In this document: positions 26,366-34,585 of the stretch, one piece after another
How the letters are laid out: the number at the start of each line of letters is the position of its first letter
How positions within the stretch are numbered: the stretch's first letter is position 1
NCBI RefSeq assembly: GCF_004342585.1
Contig: NZ_SLZQ01000002.1
Coordinates: 310,001-374,000, forward strand
DNA: 64,000 nt
Reading direction: 5' to 3'
Source of the DNA: Paucimonas lemoignei
Lineage (GTDB): Bacteria > Pseudomonadota > Gammaproteobacteria > Burkholderiales > Burkholderiaceae_D
Position numbers and translations under genes: made by a program
The notes under the pieces: model-generated
Told to the model about the DNA's origin: nothing
What the model saw: only the letters and a program-made list of their open reading frames with translations
Database searches by the model: none

Positions 26366-26944
26366 TCAGGCCTGGGTGGCCTTTAGATAGGTCACGATCT
26401 CAGCGGAAGTCCAGTGTACCGTGGCGGTCGGTGAAAATGTGCCTTTCGACTGCCACTCGGAAAACATGGCAATGATGGTTTCGGTTGTCAGGAACGGGGT
26501 CCAGCCGCTGATGGCATTCAGGTAAGCTGCGACCAGATGCATGCCAAGATTTTGGCGATCATCCTTTTGCGGACTTAGCAGCTGAAGAAGCGTGTATTTC
26601 GCATAGACTGAAGTCGGGCTGGCTGGAAAAACTCGACGGAATTCTGTGTCAGTCGCGATTGGCCAGCTTTCCTTATGGTTCTTCCAGTAGCCGGGAGATC
26701 GTCCCTTGCAGACCGGCTGCGGGCCATGGGTACTGGCATTACCGGATAAAAATCCCGATGGGGATTTGCAAACGACATCGCCCAATACGGGGCGACTGGC
26801 CAAGCTCAGCACGACGCCCGACAGGCCAAGCCCGGCTTTGGTGAATTGACGGCGTGAACTGGCAGCATCAGTCAATTGTTGCCCGGAATTTGCAAGACTG
26901 GCGCTATTGTCTTTAGCTTTATTTTGGCCGTCTTTTATCGTCAT
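26366..26944 (-). CDS. Tat-exported SPGYWKNH-motif protein of unknown function
   Basis: A 192-residue protein with a twin-arginine signal, SSRRQFTKAG (Arg31-Arg32), then a hydrophobic LGLSGVVLSLASRPVLG segment. The exported part has CKGRSPGYWKNH (79-90), a motif seen in assorted secreted bacterial proteins, and two Cys residues (59, 79). There is no PEP-CTERM tail. The first 30 residues ahead of RR are unusually long and polar. I place the start at 26944, with 26956 possible. It leads the cassette with the PqqD-like, kinase and nucleotidyltransferase genes, so it may be their substrate. Function is unknown. Confidence 0.75.
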   Translation of the reverse strand: MTIKDGQNKAKDNSASLANSGQQLTDAASSRRQFTKAGLGLSGVVLSLASRPVLGDVVCKSPSGFLSGNASTHGPQPVCKGRSPGYWKNHKESWPIATDTEFRRVFPASPTSVYAKYTLLQLLSPQKDDRQNLGMHLVAAYLNAISGWTPFLTTETIIAMFSEWQSKGTFSPTATVHWTSAEIVTYLKATQA

Positions 26945-27294
26945 GCTGCGCCCCATCGGAAGAATTGTCTTTTACTTTGCTTGTTTCGGCATGGTATCGC
27001 GATCGATCGGCGTCTCCAAACCAATGCTTTATTTAAAGCAATATATATTCCCAATACAGCTATTTTGACAATTGTACAATAAAAACAATGGCTTAATGGA
27101 ATGTCTTTCTTAAATGAATTTACGTTGGGAAATCTGCCGGGCAAATTGTAAAGAAAGCCGACCTGCAGATCTCTAGATTTGTAGGCTAATAAAATTTATT
27201 GGCAGAAAAGCAAACATTTTTGATGCATTTGTTGTAACATTTCAAAGTAACAAGTTGTTGCCTTGCCTTACAAAACCAATAAAAAGGAAGTGTG
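26945..27294. other. AT-rich divergent intergenic region
   Basis: About 350 bases without a convincing gene, between the SPGYWKNH gene and the divergent dioxygenase gene. It contains a sigma-54-like element on the minus strand (27052-27037) and short palindromes ACAATTGT and ATTGTACAAT at about 27068-27080. The promoter of the dioxygenase gene is not evident to me. Confidence 0.5.
27037..27052 (-). promoter_or_regulatory. Candidate sigma-54 promoter of the SPGYWKNH cassette
   Basis: The minus-strand sequence GGGAATATATATTGCT has GG at -24, TTGC at -12 and the right ten-base spacing, but lacks the usual TGGCAC block. It is about 95 bases upstream of the cassette start. If real, it would put the cassette under the same PrsR/RpoN control as the PEP-CTERM gene. 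Confidence 0.4.
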
Positions 27295-28197
27295 ATGCAA
27301 TTTGCCCAGCTTAAGCCCGGCCCCGCATTCTCTCCTGTACATAGTCTGCTGTATTACTCGCAGCGTCTGGTAACGGCACGGCGGCTGCGCCGACTCGTCG
27401 TATCCGCTCTATGTTCGAGCATACGCATGCGTGCCGGAACGGAGTCGGCTGATTCGGATATCCCGGCGAAGACGTCGAACTATTTCGATGCGTTATCTGC
27501 TTCCGGCCTGACCAGCCTGGGAATGGTTTTCACCAGCGATCAGCTTGCCGACATCCTTCGCTACCTGAACGGGAAAACCCTGAAGGAAAATGGTTCCGGC
27601 GGTCGCTCGTTTACGCTGGATGATGTGCCGCAGGGCGCGCGGATGGGCGATTATGCGCTTCACGATATCCTCGATTGCCCGCATATCGTCCAGCTGGCAA
27701 ATTCTCCGGAGTTATTGGCGTTGGCGACAAAGTACATCGGCTGCAAGCCGACGTTGTCGGCTATCGGCTTGCGCTGGTCGTTTCCGCTTGAAGCGGAAGG
27801 CGCGGGTTTGCAGGCATTTCACCGTGATTCGGATGACTGGCGGTTTCTGAAAGTGTTTGTCTACCTCACGGATGTCGATGAAGCTTGCGGACCGCACGTC
27901 TATGTGAAGGGCACGCATCGAGAGCGGGCGCCTTTGCGCTTGCGTCCCTATGGGGATGCCGAAGTCGTGGAGGGTTACGGAACGGAGCGTTGTGTGGCAG
28001 TGACCGGCCCGGCGGGCTTTGCCTTTGCGGCAGATACGTATGGGATACACAAGGGAGCGGTGCCGGTAAAGCGTCCACGCTTGCTGTTGCAATTCCAGTA
28101 TTCGATACTGCCGGTGTATATGTATCGCTATCGTCCGCTCGCCTACCAGGAGGCGCATCGATTCGACGGCTACATCAACCGCCTGATTTTTCGGTAG
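27295..28197 (+). CDS. Phytanoyl-CoA dioxygenase family protein (Fe(II)/2-oxoglutarate)
   Basis: A 300-residue PhyH-like oxygenase. The iron ligands are His176 and Asp178 in FHRDSDD and the distal His252 in YGIHKGAVPVKRPR; a following Arg fits the 2-oxoglutarate carboxylate. It should hydroxylate an unknown substrate in the cytoplasm. The start is ATG 27295 (or GTG 27292), behind AAGGAAG. It is divergent from the SPGYWKNH cassette and convergent with the hydrolase operon, so it could serve either the modified protein or the polysaccharide. The N-terminal 60 residues are not conserved-looking. Confidence 0.8.
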   Translation: MQFAQLKPGPAFSPVHSLLYYSQRLVTARRLRRLVVSALCSSIRMRAGTESADSDIPAKTSNYFDALSASGLTSLGMVFTSDQLADILRYLNGKTLKENGSGGRSFTLDDVPQGARMGDYALHDILDCPHIVQLANSPELLALATKYIGCKPTLSAIGLRWSFPLEAEGAGLQAFHRDSDDWRFLKVFVYLTDVDEACGPHVYVKGTHRERAPLRLRPYGDAEVVEGYGTERCVAVTGPAGFAFAADTYGIHKGAVPVKRPRLLLQFQYSILPVYMYRYRPLAYQEAHRFDGYINRLIFR

Positions 28198-28234
28198 CCT
28201 GTTGCTCGCGTCGGCATGATACTGGCCGAGAGCT

Positions 28235-29107
28235 TTACCAGGCGCGAATCCATTCGACCGTCCAGGTCGCTACCTGGTCACGCCAAACTTGCCGCGAGAA
28301 GGTGTGATTGGCGCCGGGGAGCTTTCGGCGAATAATTTTTCGGCTCTTGATCAGTTGCCGCCATTTTCGTGACGATGATACGAGCTCGGAAAATTCCTGC
28401 GCAGTCATGTCGTCGCCACTCAATATCAGCATGACCTGACCTTCAAAACGGCGCAAGCCATCGTACATTCGACCCGGCAATGACGCCGCTGGCGATTGGC
28501 TTTCTTCGCTGGCATTCGCCACTGAGGCGTCGCCAGTAGCACGTGGACGCGCAGTCCGCAACAGGCTCGTGAAAGAGCGGCATGCTGCCACAAAATCGAA
28601 ATCGCCCCTGAGGATCTTTCGCCACAATCCGGCTTCAAGCACTCTTTGGAAGTAATACCGTTTCAAGAATGCTTGTGCGAGGCCATGTTCGGTGCGTACC
28701 CATGGATTGAGCAGCACGAGGCCGCGAACGCGCGCATCACGGTGGCCATAGAAAGCTGCGGCAGAGGCGGCGTCGCACAATCCCCAGATCACAACTTCTT
28801 GCAGTCCAGGTACGCTGTCAAAGAAGTGATCGACGGCTGCGCGGATATCGTCTTCGGCTTCTTCAAAATTGCGCTGATCACCCTGGCTGTCGCCCATGCC
28901 GCGATAATCGAAACGCATGGTGGGAATGCCTTGTGCCGCGAGATGGCGGGCCAGCAATGCGAATTGCCGGTGGCTGCCGGCCCGATATTGGGGACCGCCG
29001 ACTATGATCAGCACGCCGCGAGTAGCGGCATGCTCTGGCAGGCTGAGGATGCCGTAAAGCTGTTCGCCCTGACAGGGGAACGCCAGCGCGCGTTCGTCGA
29101 AAGTCAT
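28235..29107 (-). CDS. Exosortase A system-associated hydrolase 1
   Basis: Alpha/beta hydrolase-fold protein of 290 residues resembling TIGR03100. HGGP-like oxyanion region VGGPQYRAGSHRQF (36-49), MRFDYRGMGDSQG (64-76). The nucleophile elbow is GLCDA, with Cys111 where serine is usual. The C-terminal GANHTF supplies the His. In exosortase loci its substrate is unknown; proximity to the ACP suggests thioester or ester cleavage during acyl decoration. It is coupled to hydrolase 2 by a four-base overlap. Confidence 0.88.
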   Translation of the reverse strand: MTFDERALAFPCQGEQLYGILSLPEHAATRGVLIIVGGPQYRAGSHRQFALLARHLAAQGIPTMRFDYRGMGDSQGDQRNFEEAEDDIRAAVDHFFDSVPGLQEVVIWGLCDAASAAAFYGHRDARVRGLVLLNPWVRTEHGLAQAFLKRYYFQRVLEAGLWRKILRGDFDFVAACRSFTSLLRTARPRATGDASVANASEESQSPAASLPGRMYDGLRRFEGQVMLILSGDDMTAQEFSELVSSSRKWRQLIKSRKIIRRKLPGANHTFSRQVWRDQVATWTVEWIRAW

Positions 29108-29952
29108 GGCTTCACGTCTCCAAAATCTGCGGACGTCGCGGCAATTAAATCCTGCGATTCGGTGATTTCCTGAGTAAGCCAGAATGCCGGAGATTGCACT
29201 TGTTGAAGATGCAGTTCACCAGCATGCTGCCGCCAGCTTTCCGCGATCCTGGTTATGGCTGGCGCGAGCGAACGGCTCGTGTCTTGCGCGAGTTCGTACC
29301 AGTATACCGGGCAGTGGGGTACAGCCATGTCGGCAATATCGGCAGCGGCAATGGCTATGGCTAGTTCGGGATGCAGCGAATAGCCGGCGATTTCAACCGG
29401 CTTCCCGGCTTGCAATCTGTCACGCAGGGCGCGAGTGCCGTTTTCACCCTTTGCCTGCCCGGTGAGCATATCGGCAGCCAGTTGCAGCCGAAGGAATTGC
29501 GTCAGGTATCCTTCACCGCGCAGTATTGGCTGCCATAGCAGCAGGCTATGCACGAGTGAAGGGAATTCATTGGCAAAGTCGAGCGCCAGGAGGGCGCCGA
29601 GGCGCAAGCCCCACAGGCTGACAGGCATTCGTGCTTCGCGTTGCAGCCACGCGTGTGCGGCTGCAAGGTCCTGCCTCCAGATCTCCCAGCGCGCATCGGC
29701 GAAATCGCCGCTGCTGTCGCCGCAGCCAAACAGGTCGATCTGCAGGACGGCGTAGCCGGCGCTGGCAAAGGCCCTGGATTGCAGGGCTGCCATCCGGCGG
29801 GATTTGTTCATCTCCTCGGCGAAGGGATGAACATAGAGGAGGGCGCCGCGGCAGGCGGCAGATGGATCAGGGGCGTGATAGAGGCAAAAACGCTTGCCGG
29901 GCGCGGCGTCGAGAAAAAATGGAATAGCGGGGCGACCCGACGGCGTACTCAT
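29104..29952 (-). CDS. Exosortase A system-associated hydrolase 2
   Basis: Alpha/beta hydrolase-like protein of 282 residues resembling TIGR03101. It starts with PFFLDAAPGKRFCLYHAP and has VHPFAEEMNKSRR and LQIDLFGCGDSSG (70-82). The nucleophile elbow reads GLRLG, with Arg117 in place of serine, so classic hydrolase chemistry is doubtful. It may be a structural or acyl-binding partner of hydrolase 1. Both ends overlap neighbours by four bases (ACP upstream, hydrolase 1 downstream), so the three proteins are made together. Confidence 0.86.
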   Translation of the reverse strand: MSTPSGRPAIPFFLDAAPGKRFCLYHAPDPSAACRGALLYVHPFAEEMNKSRRMAALQSRAFASAGYAVLQIDLFGCGDSSGDFADARWEIWRQDLAAAHAWLQREARMPVSLWGLRLGALLALDFANEFPSLVHSLLLWQPILRGEGYLTQFLRLQLAADMLTGQAKGENGTRALRDRLQAGKPVEIAGYSLHPELAIAIAAADIADMAVPHCPVYWYELAQDTSRSLAPAITRIAESWRQHAGELHLQQVQSPAFWLTQEITESQDLIAATSADFGDVKP

Positions 29953-30200
29953 TGCGCCAGCTTGTCATCCACGAATGCAGCCAGGCTGCCGACAGTCTCG
30001 AATGTGGCGGCGCTGATATCGTCGTCTTCTACGCTAATGCCGAAGCGGTCTTCCAGCGCGGTGATGAGATGAATGACGGCCATCGAATCCAGTTCGGGCA
30101 CGCTGCCAAGCAAGGGGGATTGCGCCGTGAGGCTCTTTCCACGCTCGCCAAGGTTCAGCGTATCAGTCAGTACGGCGATTGTTTCTTCGATTGTTTGCAT
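29949..30200 (-). CDS. Acyl carrier protein of the exosortase A locus
   Basis: An 83-residue carrier protein. The phosphopantetheine site is Ser39 in PELDSMAVIHLITALEDRFG, with the expected acidic helix II and helix III (DDISAATFETVGSLAAFV). It is distinct from the fatty-acid AcpP. As first gene of an operon with hydrolases 2 and 1, it is the likely acceptor for the AMP-forming ligase at 17956-16358. That pairing is inferred from their common occurrence in exosortase A loci. Confidence 0.92.
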   Translation of the reverse strand: MQTIEETIAVLTDTLNLGERGKSLTAQSPLLGSVPELDSMAVIHLITALEDRFGISVEDDDISAATFETVGSLAAFVDDKLAQ

Positions 30201-30415
30201 GATCGGGAAGCTAAATTCGGAGCGGCTATAAACTGCATGGCGACAGATGGCAAATGGCTCGAAGCCTCATGTCGCGATGATACCTTAACAATAATAATAT
30301 TGGAGCAAGAATGTCCGCTCCAGGCGACAGTCTTAGCGATCATGGAAGTCCGTCGCATCGACGCCACCGCTGCCAATCTTTGCTATCCTCTTGCTTCATT
30401 CAGTAAGGGCGAGTC

Positions 30416-30880
30416 ATGGGCATCGAAATCGAGCGTAAATTCCTTGTTAATGGCAATGCGTGGAAGGCCGCGGCAAATAGCGTGTTGTACCGCCAGGGCT
30501 ATCTCTCCACCGACAAGGCGCGTACCGTGCGCGTGCGTATCGCCGGCGATCGGGCATTCATGACGATCAAGGGAATGGGGAGCGGCATCGCCCGCCCGGA
30601 ATTCGAGTACGAAATTCCGCTGGAAGACGCTGCGGCGATGCTGGATGACCTGTGCCTCAAGCCGCTCATCGAAAAGCATCGCTATATCGTGGAATACAAG
30701 GGCCTGCGCTGGGAAGTCGACGAGTTCTTTGGCGAGAATCGCGGCCTGGTCGTGGCGGAAGTGGAGCTGGATAGCGCCGATCAGGTTGTCGAGCTGCCTG
30801 ACTGGGTGGGCAGTGAAGTCACCGGCGACGCGCGTTATTATAATTCCAGCCTGATTGCCCATCCCTTCAACCAATGGTGA
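30416..30880 (+). CDS. CYTH domain protein (probable inorganic triphosphatase)
   Basis: A 154-residue triphosphate tunnel metalloenzyme. The signature EIERKFLV at the N-terminus (E-x-E-x-K) is followed by basic tunnel residues in KARTVRVRIAGDRAFMTIKG and acidic C-terminal strands (WEVDEFFGENRGLVVAEVEL). It is likely to hydrolyse tripolyphosphate or a related triphosphate. It starts the next plus-strand group, divergent from the ACP operon. No regulator is visible in the 215-base gap upstream. Confidence 0.92.
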   Translation: MGIEIERKFLVNGNAWKAAANSVLYRQGYLSTDKARTVRVRIAGDRAFMTIKGMGSGIARPEFEYEIPLEDAAAMLDDLCLKPLIEKHRYIVEYKGLRWEVDEFFGENRGLVVAEVELDSADQVVELPDWVGSEVTGDARYYNSSLIAHPFNQW

Positions 30881-30896
30881 ATCCGCAGGTTGCATC

Positions 30897-31817
30897 ATGA
30901 GCCGGTCCAAGCGCAGAAAGGTGGCGTCGCCATTGCCGATGCGGGATGGCGTGTCGGCGAGCCATGTATGGCTGGGCGAGGGCAACTGGCCCAACGTGCT
31001 GGCTTTCATGGCGGCGCGTTTCCCGGCGGTGAGCGAGGCTGAGTGGGCCGCACGCATGGAACGCGGCGAAGTCGTGGATCTGGAGGGAACTCGGCTGCGG
31101 CCCGACAGCCCATACCGGCGCGGTACCTGCATTTTCTATTACCGCGAGCTGGCGCATGAAACACCCATTACTTTTGCCGAAACCATCCTGTACCAGGATG
31201 AGCATATTCTGGTGGCCGACAAGCCGCATTTTCTTCCGGTGATTCCGACCGGGCGTTTCGTGCGCGAGACGCTGCTTGTGCGGTTGAAGCATAAGACCGG
31301 CCTGTCGGACCTGACCCCGATTCACCGCCTTGACCGCGAAACGGCGGGAGTGGTGCTGTTTTCACATAACCTCGCCACGCGCGGCATTTACCAGTCCCTG
31401 TTTCAGAAGCGGGCGATGGACAAGGTTTATGAAGCGCTGGCGCCGACGCGGCCTGACCTGACGTTTCCACTGGTCCGGCGCAGCAGGATGGTCGATGGCG
31501 AGCCTTTCATCTGCATGACGGAAGTGGAAGGCGAGCCGAATTCCGAAACCCATATCGAGGTGCTGGAGTGCCTTGGTGAATTGAGCCTGTATCGCTTACA
31601 CCCTGTTACCGGACGAAAGCACCAGATTCGCCTGCATATGGCGGCGCTCGGCATGCCGATTGTGAACGATGCGTTTTATCCGGTGGCGCTGCCCTGCAAA
31701 GGCGATGATGTTTCCAGGCCGTTGCAACTGCTGGCGCGAGAAATCCGCTTTACCGACCCGATCACAGGCGCGATGAGGCACTTTGTCAGTGAAAGAAGCC
31801 TGAATTTTGTACCTTAG
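30897..31817 (+). CDS. RluA-family pseudouridine synthase
   Basis: A 306-residue pseudouridine synthase. The catalytic motif is HRLDRETAGVVLFS with the nucleophilic Asp; HPVTGRKHQIRLHMAALGMPIVNDAFYP is the conserved C-terminal block. It modifies rRNA or tRNA uridines; the exact site cannot be assigned. The start is ATG 30897, after GCAGG; the frame extends to 30855 inside the CYTH gene, which is less likely. It ends 75 bases before a second pseudouridine synthase gene. Confidence 0.9.
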   Translation: MSRSKRRKVASPLPMRDGVSASHVWLGEGNWPNVLAFMAARFPAVSEAEWAARMERGEVVDLEGTRLRPDSPYRRGTCIFYYRELAHETPITFAETILYQDEHILVADKPHFLPVIPTGRFVRETLLVRLKHKTGLSDLTPIHRLDRETAGVVLFSHNLATRGIYQSLFQKRAMDKVYEALAPTRPDLTFPLVRRSRMVDGEPFICMTEVEGEPNSETHIEVLECLGELSLYRLHPVTGRKHQIRLHMAALGMPIVNDAFYPVALPCKGDDVSRPLQLLAREIRFTDPITGAMRHFVSERSLNFVP

Positions 31818-31892
31818 TTCCGCGCCTTGAATCGCGTTGCGGCATACAATGCCGCTTGTTCCGCAGCTAATTCCGCTTTATCCGAATTTTCC

Positions 31893-32618
31893 ATGAGCTC
31901 TCGATTAAGTCTTGACCGTATCCTGCAATCGCAGGGATTCGGCACCCGCAAGTATTGCCGCCAGTTGATCGCCGATGGCGAAGTCATGGTTTCAGGTGAA
32001 GTAGTCGCCGATTACCGCGCCAGCTTCGATACCGCTAACCTGAATTTTTCCGTGTTCGATGAGGAATGGCTATATCGCGAGCATGTGTACATCGCGCTCA
32101 ACAAGCCTGCCAACTATGAGTGTTCGCGCAAGCCTAGTCATCATCCCGGCGTGCTCAGCCTGTTGCCGGAACAATTTACCTGGCGTGATGTGCAGCCGGT
32201 AGGGCGGCTGGATCACGATACCACCGGCTTGCTGCTGCTGTCGGATGACGGCGCGTTCATCCATGCGCAATCTTCGCCACGGCGCCATGTGCCGAAACTG
32301 TATGTCGCGACCACTCATGATCCGGTGACGCCGGAATTGATTGCACAATTGCTGAGCGGTGTGCAATTGCATGACGAGCCGGCGCCGCTGGCGGCAGTCA
32401 CTTGCCGGATGCTGGACGAGCACCGCCTGGAGATCGTGCTCGAGCAAGGCAAGTATCACCAGGTCAAACGCATGCTGGCGGCTGCCGGCAATCATTGCAG
32501 CGCATTGCGCCGTACCGCCATCGGCGGCCTCGAGCTCGATACGCTGGAGCTGGAAGAAGGAGAATGGTGTTATCTCGACCAGGCGCAGCTGGAATTGCTG
32601 ACGCCGGCATCGTCTTGA
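31893..32618 (+). CDS. rsuA: RsuA-like 16S rRNA pseudouridine synthase
   Basis: A 241-residue RsuA/RluB/E/F-type enzyme. An S4-like N-terminus, RLDRILQSQGFGTRKYCRQLIADGEVMVSG, is followed by the catalytic VGRLDHDTTGLLLLSDDG and C-terminal YHQVKRMLAAAGNHCSALRRTAIG. The fold and length best match RsuA, which makes pseudouridine 516 in 16S rRNA. The start at ATG 31893 gives MSSRLSLDRIL, the family N-terminus. The next gene follows after a short gap. Confidence 0.82.
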   Translation: MSSRLSLDRILQSQGFGTRKYCRQLIADGEVMVSGEVVADYRASFDTANLNFSVFDEEWLYREHVYIALNKPANYECSRKPSHHPGVLSLLPEQFTWRDVQPVGRLDHDTTGLLLLSDDGAFIHAQSSPRRHVPKLYVATTHDPVTPELIAQLLSGVQLHDEPAPLAAVTCRMLDEHRLEIVLEQGKYHQVKRMLAAAGNHCSALRRTAIGGLELDTLELEEGEWCYLDQAQLELLTPASS

Positions 32619-32629
32619 CCGAGGAGACG

Positions 32630-33889
32630 ATGATGCAGTCTTCCACTTCAAGCGTGGCGGTGATAGGAGGCGGACCGGCAGGGCTGATGGCGGCCGAAGT
32701 GCTGAGCGCGCATGGACTGGAAGTGCATGTGTATGACGCCATGCCTTCGGTCGGAAGGAAATTTCTTTTGGCTGGCAAGGGCGGCATGAACCTGACCCAC
32801 GCCGAGCCGCATGAGGCCTTGCTGTCGCGTTACGGCAGTCGCCGAAAATACATTGCCCCCATGGTCGATGCATTCAACGCTGACGCGCTGCGGGAGTGGG
32901 TGCATGGCCTGGGGATTGCCACCTTCATCGGTTCTTCCAAGCGCGTCTTCCCGGTCGACATGAAAGCGGCGCCGCTGTTGCGCGCCTGGCTCCATCGCCT
33001 GCGCACGCAGGGCGTGCAATTTCATATGCGTCATCGCTGGCTGGGATGGAGCGATGCCGCAAACGGCGGCTTGCGGTTTGCCACGCCATCTGGCGAGATG
33101 GAAGTCCATGCAAGGGCAGTGCTGCTGGCGCTGGGCGGGGGAAGCTGGGCGCGTCTGGGCTCGGACGGCGCCTGGATGCCATGGCTGTCGCAACGCGGCG
33201 TCGAAGTGTCGTCGCTGCGCCCGGCGAATTGCGGATTTGAACTGCCGTGGAGCGTTCATTTTCGCGAGCGTTTCGCCGGCCATCCCGTCAAGTCGGTGGC
33301 GTTTGCCTGGACGGATGAGAATGGTGCAGAAGTGCGGCGCCAGGGAGAATTTGTCATCAGCGATAGCGGTATCGAAGGCAGCCTCGTGTATGCGGCTTCG
33401 TCGGCGTTGCGGGAACAGATTGCCCGTGATGGCAGAGCCTTCGTTCATGTCGACCTCGCGCCCGGCAAGCCGTTGCCGCGCGTGATGGAAGAAGTCGCAT
33501 CCCCGCGAGGTTCGCGCTCGCTGTCAAGCCACTTGCAGAGCCGCGTTGGCATTGCCGGCGTCAAGATGGGATTGCTGCGTGAATGCCTGAGCAAGGAAGA
33601 TGTCGCCGATCCTGGCAAACTCGCTGCGGCAATCAAGGCCTTGCCGCTACGCCTTGTTGCCACGCGTCCGATCGATGAGGCGATCAGCAGTGCTGGCGGC
33701 GTGCGTTTCGAAGCGTTAGATGAGAATTTGATGTTGCGACGTTTGCCTGGCGTATTTTGTGCCGGTGAAATGCTGGATTGGGAAGCGCCTACCGGCGGGT
33801 ATTTGTTGACAGGGTGCTTTGCCAGCGGCCGTGCAGCGGCGCAAGGCATGCTTGCATGGCTACGGAATGTTCCTGGTGCCAATCAATAA
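32630..33889 (+). CDS. BaiN/HI0933-like flavoprotein (TIGR03862 family)
   Basis: FAD-binding protein of 419 residues. The dinucleotide motif is VAVIGGGPAGLMAAEVL, followed by VGRKFLLAGKGGMNLTH, and a C-terminal FAD motif is GVFCAGEMLDWEAPTGGYLLTGCFASG. Members are putative NAD(P)/FAD-dependent oxidoreductases with no firmly known substrate. Two tandem ATGs (32630, 32633) follow GAGGAG at 32621-32626; the second has better spacing. A TTG-initiated extension to 32402 overlaps the rsuA gene and is rejected. Confidence 0.9.
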   Translation: MMQSSTSSVAVIGGGPAGLMAAEVLSAHGLEVHVYDAMPSVGRKFLLAGKGGMNLTHAEPHEALLSRYGSRRKYIAPMVDAFNADALREWVHGLGIATFIGSSKRVFPVDMKAAPLLRAWLHRLRTQGVQFHMRHRWLGWSDAANGGLRFATPSGEMEVHARAVLLALGGGSWARLGSDGAWMPWLSQRGVEVSSLRPANCGFELPWSVHFRERFAGHPVKSVAFAWTDENGAEVRRQGEFVISDSGIEGSLVYAASSALREQIARDGRAFVHVDLAPGKPLPRVMEEVASPRGSRSLSSHLQSRVGIAGVKMGLLRECLSKEDVADPGKLAAAIKALPLRLVATRPIDEAISSAGGVRFEALDENLMLRRLPGVFCAGEMLDWEAPTGGYLLTGCFASGRAAAQGMLAWLRNVPGANQ

Positions 33890-33996
33890 TGCGTGAATGA
33901 AGGATGATTGACCTCGATTGATGCGTTGCACGAATTTATTCTTGATTTCACTGTCCTGACTTCTACAATGAATCATGGAAGCGAAAGGAGAAGGCA

Positions 33997-34554
33997 ATGT
34001 TTTCAAAGCGCGATCATTTTTCTGATGCAAGCCAGGGATGCATGGAAACGCAAGTCGATTTGCATACCGCCATGGGCCATAAGCTTCTGGAAGGCGCGCA
34101 ACGATTCGCCGATCTGAATGCGCGCGTTGCGCAACGGTCTTTGCATGAAACGGAAGAGATGCTGCGCGTGGGATTGTGGGCAAATAGTGCGCAGGATTTT
34201 GCCGACATGGCGACCAACCAGGCAAAGGCAACATCCAGAAAGGCGGCATCGTATGCCTGCAACGTCGCCGGCATCGCCGTGGGTACGCAATCCGAATTGA
34301 TTGGACTTCTGGGCGTGCAGATTACCGAAACCAATACCGAAGTCGTCGAATTGATGGCGGATGTGTCGCGCAGTAATCCCGGTGCATATGGCCGCCTGAT
34401 TCCGATGATGCGCTTAAGCTTCGACCATGCCAATGCCGGATTCGAGCGTGTTACGCACGCCAGCCGCCAGGTCCTCGATACGCTCGAGACGAATTTCATC
34501 GCCGCTGCACGCCAGTTTGATCAATCCTTCAGGAGTGTTGCGCGCGCAGGGTAA
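33997..34554 (+). CDS. Phasin-like protein
   Basis: A 185-residue, largely helical, Ala-rich protein. Segments such as LLEGAQRFADLNARVAQRSLHETEEML and NSAQDFADMATNQAKATSRKAASYA match the phasin pattern of proteins coating polyhydroxyalkanoate granules. The C-terminal half is also amphipathic helix. GAAAGGAGAAGG lies just ahead of the ATG. No PHA genes are adjacent. It could instead be another helical granule or stress protein. Confidence 0.65.
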   Translation: MFSKRDHFSDASQGCMETQVDLHTAMGHKLLEGAQRFADLNARVAQRSLHETEEMLRVGLWANSAQDFADMATNQAKATSRKAASYACNVAGIAVGTQSELIGLLGVQITETNTEVVELMADVSRSNPGAYGRLIPMMRLSFDHANAGFERVTHASRQVLDTLETNFIAAARQFDQSFRSVARAG

Positions 34555-34585
34555 GACAATCCTGTCCTTCGCGGGCCTGCATATC

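Noticed and set aside
26941-27144. 67-codon minus-strand frame upstream of the SPGYWKNH gene
   Set aside because: It runs through the probable promoter region, overlaps the start of the real gene and has no motif.
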